A DNA stretch of 23,952 bases from Candidatus Thorarchaeota archaeon (GCA_018238825.1 JABCSP010000007.1:1-23952), one strand, 5' to 3'; counted from the stretch's first letter, positions 1 through 8,788 are shown. The notes: generated by a model from the letters alone, not told the origin. Numbers and translations: made by a program.

Positions 1-1
1 A

Positions 2-3000
2 TATCGCTCCCGCATACTGAGAATAGTTCAGATAGCTTTGAACATCCTGCACAACATACAGTTCTATATAATCACCGTCTTCTGACTCAAGACTTAGTAC
101 TACCCTTTCGTCTAGCACCTCAAGGCCAGCATAGCTCAAGATCAAACCCTCATGCATTTTCGAAACAGGCTCAGGTTGTTCTTTCTCATCCATTGACTTC
201 TCTTCTTCATCCACAGCACCCTCATCATTCGGCCCTTCCCCATACATCCATTCTGATTCCGGGTCAAGTGCCTCTTCTACTGTTGTTTCTTCTTCTTCCT
301 TATCTACAACCCGCACTTCTACATCTGTATCACGTAGAAGTTCTATTTCAACGTCCCACTCTTTATCTACTGCGTCTCTCTCTTCCAAAATCATATCTTC
401 AGTCGCCACCAGAGTCGCCTCAGCTAGTCGAGAGTGTTCATCACTCTTAGAGAAAGATCTGTGCATGACGTTACTCACATCCAACGTCACAGAATGTCTA
501 GTCCCTAGGGTAGGATCGAAGAGTTCCTCACATTCTGTTAAGAAACCAAGAGAGGAACTGGAAAATTCTATTTTTTCTAGTCTACACAACGTAGAAGCTT
601 CGGGAAGATTTTCGAGTTCTATCTTGAATCCCTGACCCTCTTCCTTGATGACCATAGTGATCTCTGAACCACGAGTTGCTGTCAGAAGGTCTTTACATGT
701 CTTCGGATACTGATATTGGTTAGGATAGAATCGGCTACGATGAACCAGCGGTTTCAACAGACTGAGAGATAGTACATCCTTCATCTCTTCAGTTTCTACT
801 TCAGCTGGAATGTACTCGATTTCTGTGCGATGGTCCCACATCAGTAACTGCCCCTTTGAGGTTTCCAGTCCCGAACCTTGTCTGATCGGATGTCTCAGAG
901 TCCGCACAAGTTTCCCTGTATCCTTGAACTGTAGGGTTTCACAGAGTCTGCGCTTCTCATAGAACGCCACCACATAGACTTCTTGTCCTGTATCTACTGA
1001 TACGTGAACAGTCACCTTGATGGGTTCATCAGTTCTAGTAGCCACTGACTGCAGGAACCTGTTGACATTTGTACAAACATAGGGTGGAAGTTCTATCCTG
1101 GTGGGTGGTTGAAGCTCATGGAGTAACTCAATGGGAATTTCAGTAAATTTGAACCAGGGCAGCAACGCACTCTTTCGATACCGATGTTCAGGATACTCTG
1201 GAATAAGTGGCACCCATGAGCTCTCTTCCTCTTCTATAGATTCAATCAGAACCCAGAGTATTGTCGTATCCCCATGTTGTTGACGGATCAAGGGCGTACG
1301 TATGATGGAATTTGAGGCTTGTCTAGCTGCACTCTTCTGTTCCCCTGCATCCTTCACGCACTCATACCACTTTGGACGTAATACCGGCTCTAGAAGCCCC
1401 TTGATGAGGCCTCCTACCATCTCCTCCTCATCCTGAAATATCATCCAGACTTCAAACAGTTCCTCCTCCTCGGACCACACAAGCTGTCCATACTCTTGAG
1501 TAACAGGTTTCTGGACTGACGGTGTTCTGTCAAGGAGGATATTGGTTCTTTCTCTGAGGTTTGAGTGGATGGCCTGCAGGTCGTACTTTGAACGAACTTG
1601 AGTCTGCTGTGTATTGAAACCCAGCTGGTACGGCACCCATTCCGCAACTATCGCCCACAGCTGGATTGCCATGCCGAGTTGCTGGTTAACGTGTACAAGT
1701 TCCTGCAGGACTGCACAGATCGTGAGGAATAGATTGTTTCCATATAGCTCTAGGACATCTGGGTCCTGCTCAAGGGTTTCTTCTAGTGCTTTCCTGTTAT
1801 CTAAATTCAGGAGATTGATGAGCTCACTCCTCACTTCAACTAGCTTGTCCCAGACATCTCTCATCCCGGACTCTCTGAAGATGATATTTCTCATTTCTCT
1901 CAGGGTAGTGAGATGGTCCTGCAAACTCTTCTCTCTCTTCAGAGCCTTAGTACAGAGTTTCGTAATTCTCTTACAACAACTGTACAAGTTTTCATAGCTT
2001 GGAATTATCCTCATCAGGAACTGTGCTGCATAAAGAAGTCGCCTCAGTTCTAGTTCTCTCGACTCTACTGTTTCAATTTCAGTACTTTTTGTTGACTCTA
2101 TAAGAGGTGGTCTTGAAACCGGCCCCGGGTCTTCATCCTCCTCTTTTGGAAAACTATCATAGCACCATCCCCGATTGATCATCGTGGCATCTTGATACTG
2201 TTCTTTTGCTCTAGGAAGTTTTGGAGGTGGTTGCTCTGGGCACAGGACCATCCGTTCAGTAAGGGAAACCGTTTTCACTAGGGAAGTGACTGTTTCAACC
2301 TCAACACGTCTTTGAGTTTTTTCTTCTTTATCCTTTTCCGCTTTCTTTTTCTTAGACTCCTTCCCTCTCTGTCTGAGAACACTGGGAACAAGGGTCATGG
2401 AGTCTTGTTCTAATTGTCTTATCGTTTCATCAAGCAAGGGTGACAAGTTCGCAACAACACTGGAAAGGGTAACTCCCCGACCATACATCGATTTCAGGCC
2501 AGTGGGTTTACCCAAGTCTTCCTCTGGCACAAGTCCATCTCGCTTTGATATACCCCGGACCTTCTTGGTAATATCCCGCAGGAGAGGAATGTCAATGATC
2601 CGTGACCATGGATCAGTTGAGGTTGGTGTATCTTGAATAATGATACGGGCATCCTCTCGCCTGGGGATCTGCCAGCCAAAGACTCGTGGAGTCGTGGGAG
2701 CATTGTAGATTATCTCGTCAAGATGGCTTCTTCTGTGAGAATCGTGTGGGAGTGGCTTGATACACTTTCGCTGATACCGCGGGTTCATCCGTGTATGTTG
2801 GACCCCTCTATCAATCCAGATGATGTTCGTGTTTTTCTCCGGGAGAATATCAAGAAGAGTTCGTTCAAGGGACCTCACAAGTTGTTTCTGTTCTCTGGGT
2901 ACAAGGTCCGTGAACTCGGCCCACCCATCTAGGACAATGATCTTCTCAGTGTCACTATCTTCATTGGTTATTGATTGTATCTGGTCAATGATGCTTAAAG

Positions 3001-5179
3001 ACTCAGATTTTTTGCTGGAGAGCAATATGTCAATCTCAGGACTCAGGTCCACGAACTTTATACTGTCCAGAAGGGTTGTAAGACGCTTGTGAAACCTCTT
3101 GGTGATGTGCCCCTCTTCAAGAAGTTCATCAAGACCAAATCTTCTCTTGATAAGATACTTCTTGTATTCAAGAAGACCATCTGGACCAAACTTTTTCTTG
3201 ATCTGATACTTCTTGTGTTCATCAGGTTCAAGGTTAGTGAACACCCCCATCAGATCAAACCAGAGTATCTCAGTCTTCCTTGTAGAGGTTTCTTTACATT
3301 CTCGGAGATGATGGAGCAGATGCCAGTTCCTAGACAACCATGCCGCGGCATTTCCAGAGGATGTGGCAGAGGAAATAGAAACATAGAGGGTGACTATCCG
3401 CTCATCTTTGATTCTTTCTCGGAAGGGGTTTTCTTCGATAATTGTTTCAGGCAGTTTCATTTCACGAAGCAATTCAGAGGGTCCATTTGAGGGAGAAAGT
3501 AACAGAGATAATCGTAGAGGTTTCTTTGGATTATCGGAATCTGGAATATAGGAAGTGAGATTGGCGGAATCGATCATATCATTGACCAGTCCCACAGAGA
3601 GATTAGTTAGCAGGTCTTGAAATGCCTCAAAGACTTCCAGTGGATCTTGGCCAGTATCCAAGACAACAACCCCCTTCCACAGGGCCTCTGGTGGTGTGGG
3701 GTCCGAAGGTACTAAGATCTTGTACTCCTGAACAAGGAGTTTCTCGTAGGCATCGAGCTGGGTGGTGGTATTCTTTGCGGGTCTTGCCTTGGAGATTGTA
3801 TCCCATTCATCATCTGATAGTCTTCTCTTTGAGGCGTAAAACCTCGGTCCATAGTCCTTCTTGTTCTTGTTCCGTGTACGGACACTATAGAGGTTGTAGT
3901 TGAACCCGGTCTTGCTTTTTATCTCCAAGGTTAGTGCAGGGGTCATAACAGTTCTTCCGGGAATCTCTCTTCTAAGAAAGAATGTGATGTCAATCTGTCC
4001 GGTGCGCTTGGCGACTGGAAGCTCACCAACAATCAATACTGGTGATGGTTCTTCCAGCATCTTATCCCCCGCATAGACCACCTGCTTGAGAGAAGCGGGA
4101 TGATGAAGGTCAGATAGAAGAATCCTATGCCAGTCATTGCCCTCTCGTTGACTCAGACTCAGGACTTGATCCTTGAGCTTTTCTACGTCTTTATCCTTTA
4201 ATGTACCCTGGTCAATGTGGTCTAAGATATTCTGGATACGTTCTCGCTCATCCAGATCTTTCGTTTTATTGAGGTGTCGAACGATCTGCTTCTTCACTTT
4301 CTTGATAGTGTCTGGCAGTTGGTCACCTTCGATTTTTCTGGTGACTGACTTTCGCTTACCCACATGCTTTCCATAAAGAGATTGTATCTCCTGAACGACC
4401 TCACGAAGTTCCTTGTCACTCTCAGGGTTGAAGTTCTTCTTTCCTGTCTTTCCCTGAGTATACACCCAGTCAAGGTAGGGTCGCAGTCTATGGATGAGAA
4501 GTCGTATGTATCGATGAGCCTCAGTCCGAGGGACATTGTAAATGAAACAGTGCTTGCATAGTTCGATGAGGTGTGCCCGGATCATATCCACAAAGTCCAA
4601 TCCGGGAAGAGTGGGATGAGCAAGAAGTATCCTTGGACCATATTGATTCCCGGGATATCCTGCCTTAGTATAGGTCTTGTCAACATTGGTACCGGGGTAT
4701 TTCTCAGCTACACTTTTTGGGAAGACCTTGGTTGTCTTATCTGGGTAGACACGAATCTCATAATTCACCGGTTCGGGAAAGGGATAGTGTGTCAGGGCAA
4801 GGTCTCTTAAACGTGCACCAGCATAATTGAGCAGAGCGTTGAGAGGACCCACAGTTCCTTCTTGCCAGCTATAGACACGTTTGGTTTCTGTGTTACCGTA
4901 ACGCTTCGTTGTCTGCCATAAGACCTTGAAGAAAATTCCACGGAGGTTTGGTTCTGCATTCTGGATGGCTGAATAATCATATGGATCTATCTTCATAGAC
5001 TCTTCCCAGTCAGTCCATGCCTTTCTCCAGTTTGTATCAATGCTCTTGTAGTGTTTCTTGGTCTTACTACGGACTCTTCCTTGTGCGAAACGTGCAAGTG
5101 ATGCAAGTCCAGAATAGATCGCTGACTGAAGGACTGCATTTGGTTGGAATTTCCTTGGTCTACGACCCATTTTCTTCAT
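2..5179 (-). CDS. Giant protein, partial (at least 1,726 aa): RecB-like nuclease plus degenerate RecA-like domain
   Basis: I translated this frame codon by codon from the ATG at 5179-5177 to the left edge and met no stop, so the gene is intact here but its C-terminus lies outside the window. A second in-frame Met follows at residue 4. Residues 394-478 hold a RecB-type PD-(D/E)XK signature: GQID (D397), LEIKSK (E419, K421) and QLDAY (Q474, Y478). Residues about 590-830 resemble a RecA/KaiC core: strand VTLYVS (596), strand ILWFDL (D642), Walker-B-like IIVLDGW (D751) and strand NIIWIDRG (D790). The P-loop position reads SSATSSGNAAA and has no GK[ST]. A Lys-rich stretch lies near 938-965 and a Glu/Asp-rich one near 1627-1670. 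The N-terminal 390 residues are basic and unrecognised. No family name is offered. It is divergent from the TnpB-like gene, and the domain calls are inference. Confidence 0.85.
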   Translation of the reverse strand, partial: MKKMGRRPRKFQPNAVLQSAIYSGLASLARFAQGRVRSKTKKHYKSIDTNWRKAWTDWEESMKIDPYDYSAIQNAEPNLRGIFFKVLWQTTKRYGNTETKRVYSWQEGTVGPLNALLNYAGARLRDLALTHYPFPEPVNYEIRVYPDKTTKVFPKSVAEKYPGTNVDKTYTKAGYPGNQYGPRILLAHPTLPGLDFVDMIRAHLIELCKHCFIYNVPRTEAHRYIRLLIHRLRPYLDWVYTQGKTGKKNFNPESDKELREVVQEIQSLYGKHVGKRKSVTRKIEGDQLPDTIKKVKKQIVRHLNKTKDLDERERIQNILDHIDQGTLKDKDVEKLKDQVLSLSQREGNDWHRILLSDLHHPASLKQVVYAGDKMLEEPSPVLIVGELPVAKRTGQIDITFFLRREIPGRTVMTPALTLEIKSKTGFNYNLYSVRTRNKNKKDYGPRFYASKRRLSDDEWDTISKARPAKNTTTQLDAYEKLLVQEYKILVPSDPTPPEALWKGVVVLDTGQDPLEVFEAFQDLLTNLSVGLVNDMIDSANLTSYIPDSDNPKKPLRLSLLLSPSNGPSELLREMKLPETIIEENPFRERIKDERIVTLYVSISSATSSGNAAAWLSRNWHLLHHLRECKETSTRKTEILWFDLMGVFTNLEPDEHKKYQIKKKFGPDGLLEYKKYLIKRRFGLDELLEEGHITKRFHKRLTTLLDSIKFVDLSPEIDILLSSKKSESLSIIDQIQSITNEDSDTEKIIVLDGWAEFTDLVPREQKQLVRSLERTLLDILPEKNTNIIWIDRGVQHTRMNPRYQRKCIKPLPHDSHRRSHLDEIIYNAPTTPRVFGWQIPRREDARIIIQDTPTSTDPWSRIIDIPLLRDITKKVRGISKRDGLVPEEDLGKPTGLKSMYGRGVTLSSVVANLSPLLDETIRQLEQDSMTLVPSVLRQRGKESKKKKAEKDKEEKTQRRVEVETVTSLVKTVSLTERMVLCPEQPPPKLPRAKEQYQDATMINRGWCYDSFPKEEDEDPGPVSRPPLIESTKSTEIETVESRELELRRLLYAAQFLMRIIPSYENLYSCCKRITKLCTKALKREKSLQDHLTTLREMRNIIFRESGMRDVWDKLVEVRSELINLLNLDNRKALEETLEQDPDVLELYGNNLFLTICAVLQELVHVNQQLGMAIQLWAIVAEWVPYQLGFNTQQTQVRSKYDLQAIHSNLRERTNILLDRTPSVQKPVTQEYGQLVWSEEEELFEVWMIFQDEEEMVGGLIKGLLEPVLRPKWYECVKDAGEQKSAARQASNSIIRTPLIRQQHGDTTILWVLIESIEEEESSWVPLIPEYPEHRYRKSALLPWFKFTEIPIELLHELQPPTRIELPPYVCTNVNRFLQSVATRTDEPIKVTVHVSVDTGQEVYVVAFYEKRRLCETLQFKDTGKLVRTLRHPIRQGSGLETSKGQLLMWDHRTEIEYIPAEVETEEMKDVLSLSLLKPLVHRSRFYPNQYQYPKTCKDLLTATRGSEITMVIKEEGQGFKIELENLPEASTLCRLEKIEFSSSSLGFLTECEELFDPTLGTRHSVTLDVSNVMHRSFSKSDEHSRLAEATLVATEDMILEERDAVDKEWDVEIELLRDTDVEVRVVDKEEEETTVEEALDPESEWMYGEGPNDEGAVDEEEKSMDEKEQPEPVSKMHEGLILSYAGLEVLDERVVLSLESEDGDYIELYVVQDVQSYLNYSQYAGAI
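3119..3220 (-). repeat. 51-bp tandem duplication inside the giant gene
   Basis: Two adjacent in-frame 51-bp copies (3119-3169 and 3170-3220) encode EHKKYQIKKKFGPDGLL followed by EYKKYLIKRRFGLDELL, about residues 654-687. Most differences are point changes, so this is a moderately old duplication. It lies as an insertion between the second and third strands of the presumed RecA-like core and would add a basic helical segment. Confidence 0.8.
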
Positions 5180-5351
5180 CTGGGGTTATATTTGATTAGT
5201 TACTTATATGGATATGGATATCCAAACGAAATACCGTATTTGTAAAATAAAGGACTATAATCACTGAAATAGAAAAATAGAACTATAATAGGGCTAGTCG
5301 GCTTGATAGACTTATAACCATTCTATGTTCTAATATAGTATCGTAAGAACA
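5180..5351. promoter_or_regulatory. Divergent promoter region of the giant gene and the TnpB-like gene
   Basis: This is a 172-bp AT-rich spacer. On the minus strand CATATAAG (5203-5210) lies about 27 bp before the giant gene's ATG, so its transcript would be leaderless or nearly so. Just upstream sit a hexamer tandem (ATATGG, two copies, continuing into ATATCC) and the perfect palindrome TGGATATCCA (5215-5224), placed where a repressor could cover the TATA/BRE. On the plus strand CTTATAAC (5311-5318) and TAATATAGTA (5331-5340) are TATA candidates for the TnpB-like gene. The placement is read from sequence. Function is inferred. Confidence 0.45.
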
Positions 5352-7496
5352 ATGACTGGAGAAACGACTATGACACAAGAAAGCCAGCGCCGTCCCTGGA
5401 CGCAGAAGCGTAAGCAGAAGCAAAAGACAATGGATGGCAGACTTATAACTTACTCCAAATCAAAATCTTATCTTGTCGAGTCGTTTGTTCTTAATTCCGA
5501 GGATAGAGTAGTGTCTAGAAAGGGAAAGGGAAGAATACCAGACCCTTCATTCAAACGAGATAATGACTCTATCAAACAATTCTCTATACTCTCAAAACAA
5601 TCCGGTAGGAAGGTGACGGATATTGATCTCAATCTTCTAACTGGACACTTTGAAAACTATGTTAAATTTGTCAATCTTTTACTATCAAGGATGTATTGGA
5701 CTGATAAACGCGCACGCTCACTTGGAAAAGGATTGTCCGAGTATAGGGGTCGGGCATATACACTTCTTCGTAAGGAGAAGGACCTCTCTTACCATCACAA
5801 TGATGACTTTAAGAAGTTGGTCTATGAGCGACTTTATAGGAATGCCCTTGAACATGCTGGACGGACACTACTTGCTGATTTTACCCGAAGAGCACTCTTC
5901 ACTTCAACTATCAAGCTCTTAGCTGAATCATCTGACGATGTATTGAAACTGCTAAGACGAAAGAGGATTCCTGCGGACCTCATCAGAAGAGTCCGTGACT
6001 CCTGTGAAGAAGTGAAGAACAATGGTTCTGGGTATCACTATACACTCGGTGTACTTAGACAGGTACGTCTTGCTCTAGACCGATTCATTCTTGATGACTT
6101 GGGATTGAAGATCAAGTGGCGGGGAAGACAACGAAAGAAGATTTCCTCTCTCTTGAAAAAAGATTCTCCTGATTATCATAGGGTTAAGACCTTGGTGGAG
6201 AAAGAGCTTCGCAAGTGGAAGAGTAAGGGGTATCCCTTCACTGTTCCCCAGCTCAGAAAATATAGTCTTGACTTCTCAGCCTCAACTGAGAATTCCACCG
6301 GTCAGGGGTACTGGTTTACTCTGGACTCGGAGCGAGAGAATGAGGTCCTCCTACATCTCAAACTACCACCGGGTATCGATGGTACGCACAATGATGCTTC
6401 ACCTTACAGGGGGAAGACCCTGACCTTTCGGTTCCTTGACTGGCTTCCTAGAGCTGCTAGCGAAGACGCTGAGAAGGCACAGAGAGCTGAGGATGCTAGG
6501 AATTTTCCAAGAGCTGAGAAACTGCGTTTTCGAGCAGCTAAGTTTGAGGACATGCATCAGCAGCTGATGACCACCATTGAACTCCAACACTTGACTCATA
6601 GACTCACAAGACTTCGTGGGAAGAAAGCGAGTGATGGGGATGAGATAGCTGTTCTCGAGTCAAAGATCAAAGAGCTGAAACAAGCAATGAGAAGCGCACC
6701 TCCACGACTTCTCTTGAGGGATGGAATGGCTATCCTCCAGATTCCTTTCCTGTCACCTAATGGTGCGGTCAGTTCAAAGGTCCTTGGAGCAAGGGCGTAT
6801 ACCACCAAGGGCGGAGTTGACAGGGGGCTCCGAGTGCCAGTGGTCATCTCGGTTCAGAAGGAACAGGAGTACACTGAGCTCTTGCTCAAGGTGGAGCATC
6901 AAATAAGGAAAAGAGAGTGTTTGAGAAAACAGGCTTACAGACTACAGTCAGTCACTGATAGAAAGAAGAATAACTGGGAACGCAAGCGGAAAGGACTGTC
7001 ATATCCAGGGCACATCCTGAAGAAGGAGCGACACATCAATGCCCTGTGGAGAAAAGTTCGTCGGCTGGACCGTGAGGTTACCCGTGTGATTGCTTCTGAG
7101 ACTGTGTGGTTCTGTGAGGACCACAAGGTGAAGACCCTGTTCTTTGAAGACCTGCGGAGCTTTCAGGCTCACGGAGGTTCAAAGGATCTGTCGTATAATC
7201 TCTCCTCGAATCTGTGGGGAAAGATCATCGACACCGTGCGTTACATGCGAGAGTCTTTGGGACACTCGAAGTATAGTGTGTGGACAGTGAACCCAAGGTA
7301 CACCTCTCAGACCTGTCATGTGTGTGGGGAGAGAGGAGTACGAGTGAAGGATGAAACCTCCATCACTAAGAAGAAAGGTGGAGAGTACTTCTACTGTAAG
7401 AAGTGTGAAGAGCACTTCCATGCTGATGTGAACGCAGCACGAAATATAATTAATGTTCACCCCGGTCCCAGTGTCGTTTCTGGGCGGACTGCCTGA
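5352..7496 (+). CDS. TnpB/Cas12-like RuvC nuclease with enlarged N-terminal half
   Basis: The C-terminal ~230 residues are a canonical TnpB/Cas12 RuvC domain. RuvC-I is GGVDRGLRVPVVIS (D490), RuvC-II is LFFEDLRSF (E599) and RuvC-III is HADVNAARNI (D692). Between II and III a zinc finger sits at C655/C658 and C682/C685, preceded by VNPRYTSQTC. All catalytic residues are present, so RNA-guided DNA cleavage is plausible by family. The protein has 714 residues against about 400 for TnpB, and the excess is all N-terminal, including helical charged segments around 370-450. The size is closer to Cas12 or Fanzor proteins. A second ATG at 5370 has GGAG eight bases upstream and may be the true start (708 aa). 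No tnpA or CRISPR array is visible. It is divergent from the giant gene and ends 18 bp from the convergent GGR gene. Confidence 0.85.
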   Translation: MTGETTMTQESQRRPWTQKRKQKQKTMDGRLITYSKSKSYLVESFVLNSEDRVVSRKGKGRIPDPSFKRDNDSIKQFSILSKQSGRKVTDIDLNLLTGHFENYVKFVNLLLSRMYWTDKRARSLGKGLSEYRGRAYTLLRKEKDLSYHHNDDFKKLVYERLYRNALEHAGRTLLADFTRRALFTSTIKLLAESSDDVLKLLRRKRIPADLIRRVRDSCEEVKNNGSGYHYTLGVLRQVRLALDRFILDDLGLKIKWRGRQRKKISSLLKKDSPDYHRVKTLVEKELRKWKSKGYPFTVPQLRKYSLDFSASTENSTGQGYWFTLDSERENEVLLHLKLPPGIDGTHNDASPYRGKTLTFRFLDWLPRAASEDAEKAQRAEDARNFPRAEKLRFRAAKFEDMHQQLMTTIELQHLTHRLTRLRGKKASDGDEIAVLESKIKELKQAMRSAPPRLLLRDGMAILQIPFLSPNGAVSSKVLGARAYTTKGGVDRGLRVPVVISVQKEQEYTELLLKVEHQIRKRECLRKQAYRLQSVTDRKKNNWERKRKGLSYPGHILKKERHINALWRKVRRLDREVTRVIASETVWFCEDHKVKTLFFEDLRSFQAHGGSKDLSYNLSSNLWGKIIDTVRYMRESLGHSKYSVWTVNPRYTSQTCHVCGERGVRVKDETSITKKKGGEYFYCKKCEEHFHADVNAARNIINVHPGPSVVSGRTA

Positions 7497-7504
7497 AGTT
7501 CAGG
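7492..7504 (+). other. Palindrome over the TnpB-like stop codon (CCTGAA-G-TTCAGG)
   Basis: Six-base arms flank a single G, and the left arm contains the TGA stop (7494-7496). In IS200/IS605-type elements the right end and the 3' end of the guide RNA lie here, and short palindromes are common. It could equally be a terminator between convergent genes. No poly-T tract follows. The role is inference. Confidence 0.35.
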
Positions 7505-7514
7505 TTTGTCTAGT

Positions 7515-8729
7515 TTACAATAAATGATTGATGTATCTAATTGCACGAAGCCCTATCAATATCATCCGTGGGTCCTTCAGCAATCTTGTAATCACTTTAC
7601 CTTGAAGGTCCATATCTCCCTCGCTCTTAACAACATCAAGAAGCCCCATGGTGGCTGCATCCTTAATGACCGAGTCAATGCCTTTATCGTCCAATGAAGT
7701 CAAAGCCCTCTGTGCTAAATGCATCATTCCAAGTTCTTTGAAGACCATAGATTTACACTTTCTATTATATTGAGATAGGGTGCTCTTTACTGCATCATCA
7801 GTTGATAACGAATCTGCAACAGTCTTTCCCGCAACTCTTGCAGTCATTCCACCTAAGATTACTCCTCCGCCAGTGGTTGCTTTTACAATTCCTGCAGTAT
7901 CACCAATAGCCACAACATTCTCGGTCGTCATTTTGGCGATTGGCGTTCCGACTAATACAATTCCTCCAAGAGAGCGTTCTATTTTCACTCCCTTCATTCT
8001 CTCTGAAATGATACTATGATTCCGCATCAAGGCGTTAAGACGTATTTTTGACTTATCCCGAGCAGCTAGGCCTATTCTTGCTCTATTCTCACCAAGAGGA
8101 ATAATCCATGCAAAGAATCCCGGCGCAACCTGTTTCCCATAGAACATTTCTACAATGTTATCTTCAATATCCACACCCGAAACCTCGTATTGATAGGCTG
8201 GGTATTTATTTGATCTTTGAACAACTGGAAGACCTACACTTCCAGACAAGACACAGCGAGAACCCTCTGCAATTACAAATACTCGTGCATCTAGTTCTAC
8301 ATCCTTTTCAGACTTAAATCGGACACCCTTGACTTCGTCCTTTTCTCTAACAAACTCCCTTACACCTGCGTTTGTAGTAACTTCAGCACCAGAATCAATA
8401 GCTCTGGAGGCTAACCATGCATCAAACTTTTTCCGATCTATAACATTAGCCTCTCTTTTTCCTCTCTCAACCAAAATAGAATGTCCTGCTGGAGAGTAAA
8501 TTCTAGCCCCAGCCACGGTATTTTGAATGATATCTTTTGGCAACTTGATTCCTAATCGTTTCAATCCAGACGTACTCAGAAGACCTGCACAATGGTCTGG
8601 TTCGCCTACACGCTCGTGTTCTTCTAATACTTGAACTGAATATCCTCTCTTAGCTATCTCATTAGCTGCAAGTAGACCTGCAGGTCCTGCACCAATGACA
8701 ATAGCATCATGCTTCATGATAATTCCCAT
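7515..8729 (-). CDS. Geranylgeranyl reductase family flavoprotein (archaeal lipid saturation)
   Basis: This is a 404-residue FAD oxidoreductase. The Rossmann start is DAIVIGAGPAGLLAANEIAKRG (residues 8-29 from the first Met, here with the GxGxxG glycines at 13-18). The conserved Cys of archaeal geranylgeranyl reductases is in DHCAGLLS (C47). The C-terminal FAD motif is AIGDTAGIV followed by TTGGGVILGG. In archaea such enzymes reduce the isoprenoid double bonds of digeranylgeranylglycerophospholipids at the membrane. Length is normal for the family. Two starts are possible: ATG at 8729, or ATG at 8717 giving MKHDAI, which is the commoner N-terminus. It is divergent from pth2 with a 59-bp gap and convergent with the TnpB-like gene. 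Specific substrate is not provable from sequence. Confidence 0.9.
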   Translation of the reverse strand: MGIIMKHDAIVIGAGPAGLLAANEIAKRGYSVQVLEEHERVGEPDHCAGLLSTSGLKRLGIKLPKDIIQNTVAGARIYSPAGHSILVERGKREANVIDRKKFDAWLASRAIDSGAEVTTNAGVREFVREKDEVKGVRFKSEKDVELDARVFVIAEGSRCVLSGSVGLPVVQRSNKYPAYQYEVSGVDIEDNIVEMFYGKQVAPGFFAWIIPLGENRARIGLAARDKSKIRLNALMRNHSIISERMKGVKIERSLGGIVLVGTPIAKMTTENVVAIGDTAGIVKATTGGGVILGGMTARVAGKTVADSLSTDDAVKSTLSQYNRKCKSMVFKELGMMHLAQRALTSLDDKGIDSVIKDAATMGLLDVVKSEGDMDLQGKVITRLLKDPRMILIGLRAIRYINHLL

Positions 8730-8788
8730 ATAATGAAGCAGAGGGCATGTTTTTTAACTCTCGCCTAGGAACAGGCAGTTGAGCTCCA

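Noticed and set aside
193..5199. Many plus-strand open frames opposite the giant gene (for example 193-450, 1614-1997, 3089-3490)
   Set aside because: All are antisense shadows of one continuous minus-strand frame. They are Ser/Leu/Phe-rich, as expected from the complement of Glu/Lys/Arg-rich coding, with no domains or ribosome binding sites.
5180..7510. CRISPR array or TnpA gene accompanying the TnpB-like nuclease
   Set aside because: No regularly spaced repeats and no Y1/HUH transposase frame were seen in the window. The element's left part may lie beyond the edge.
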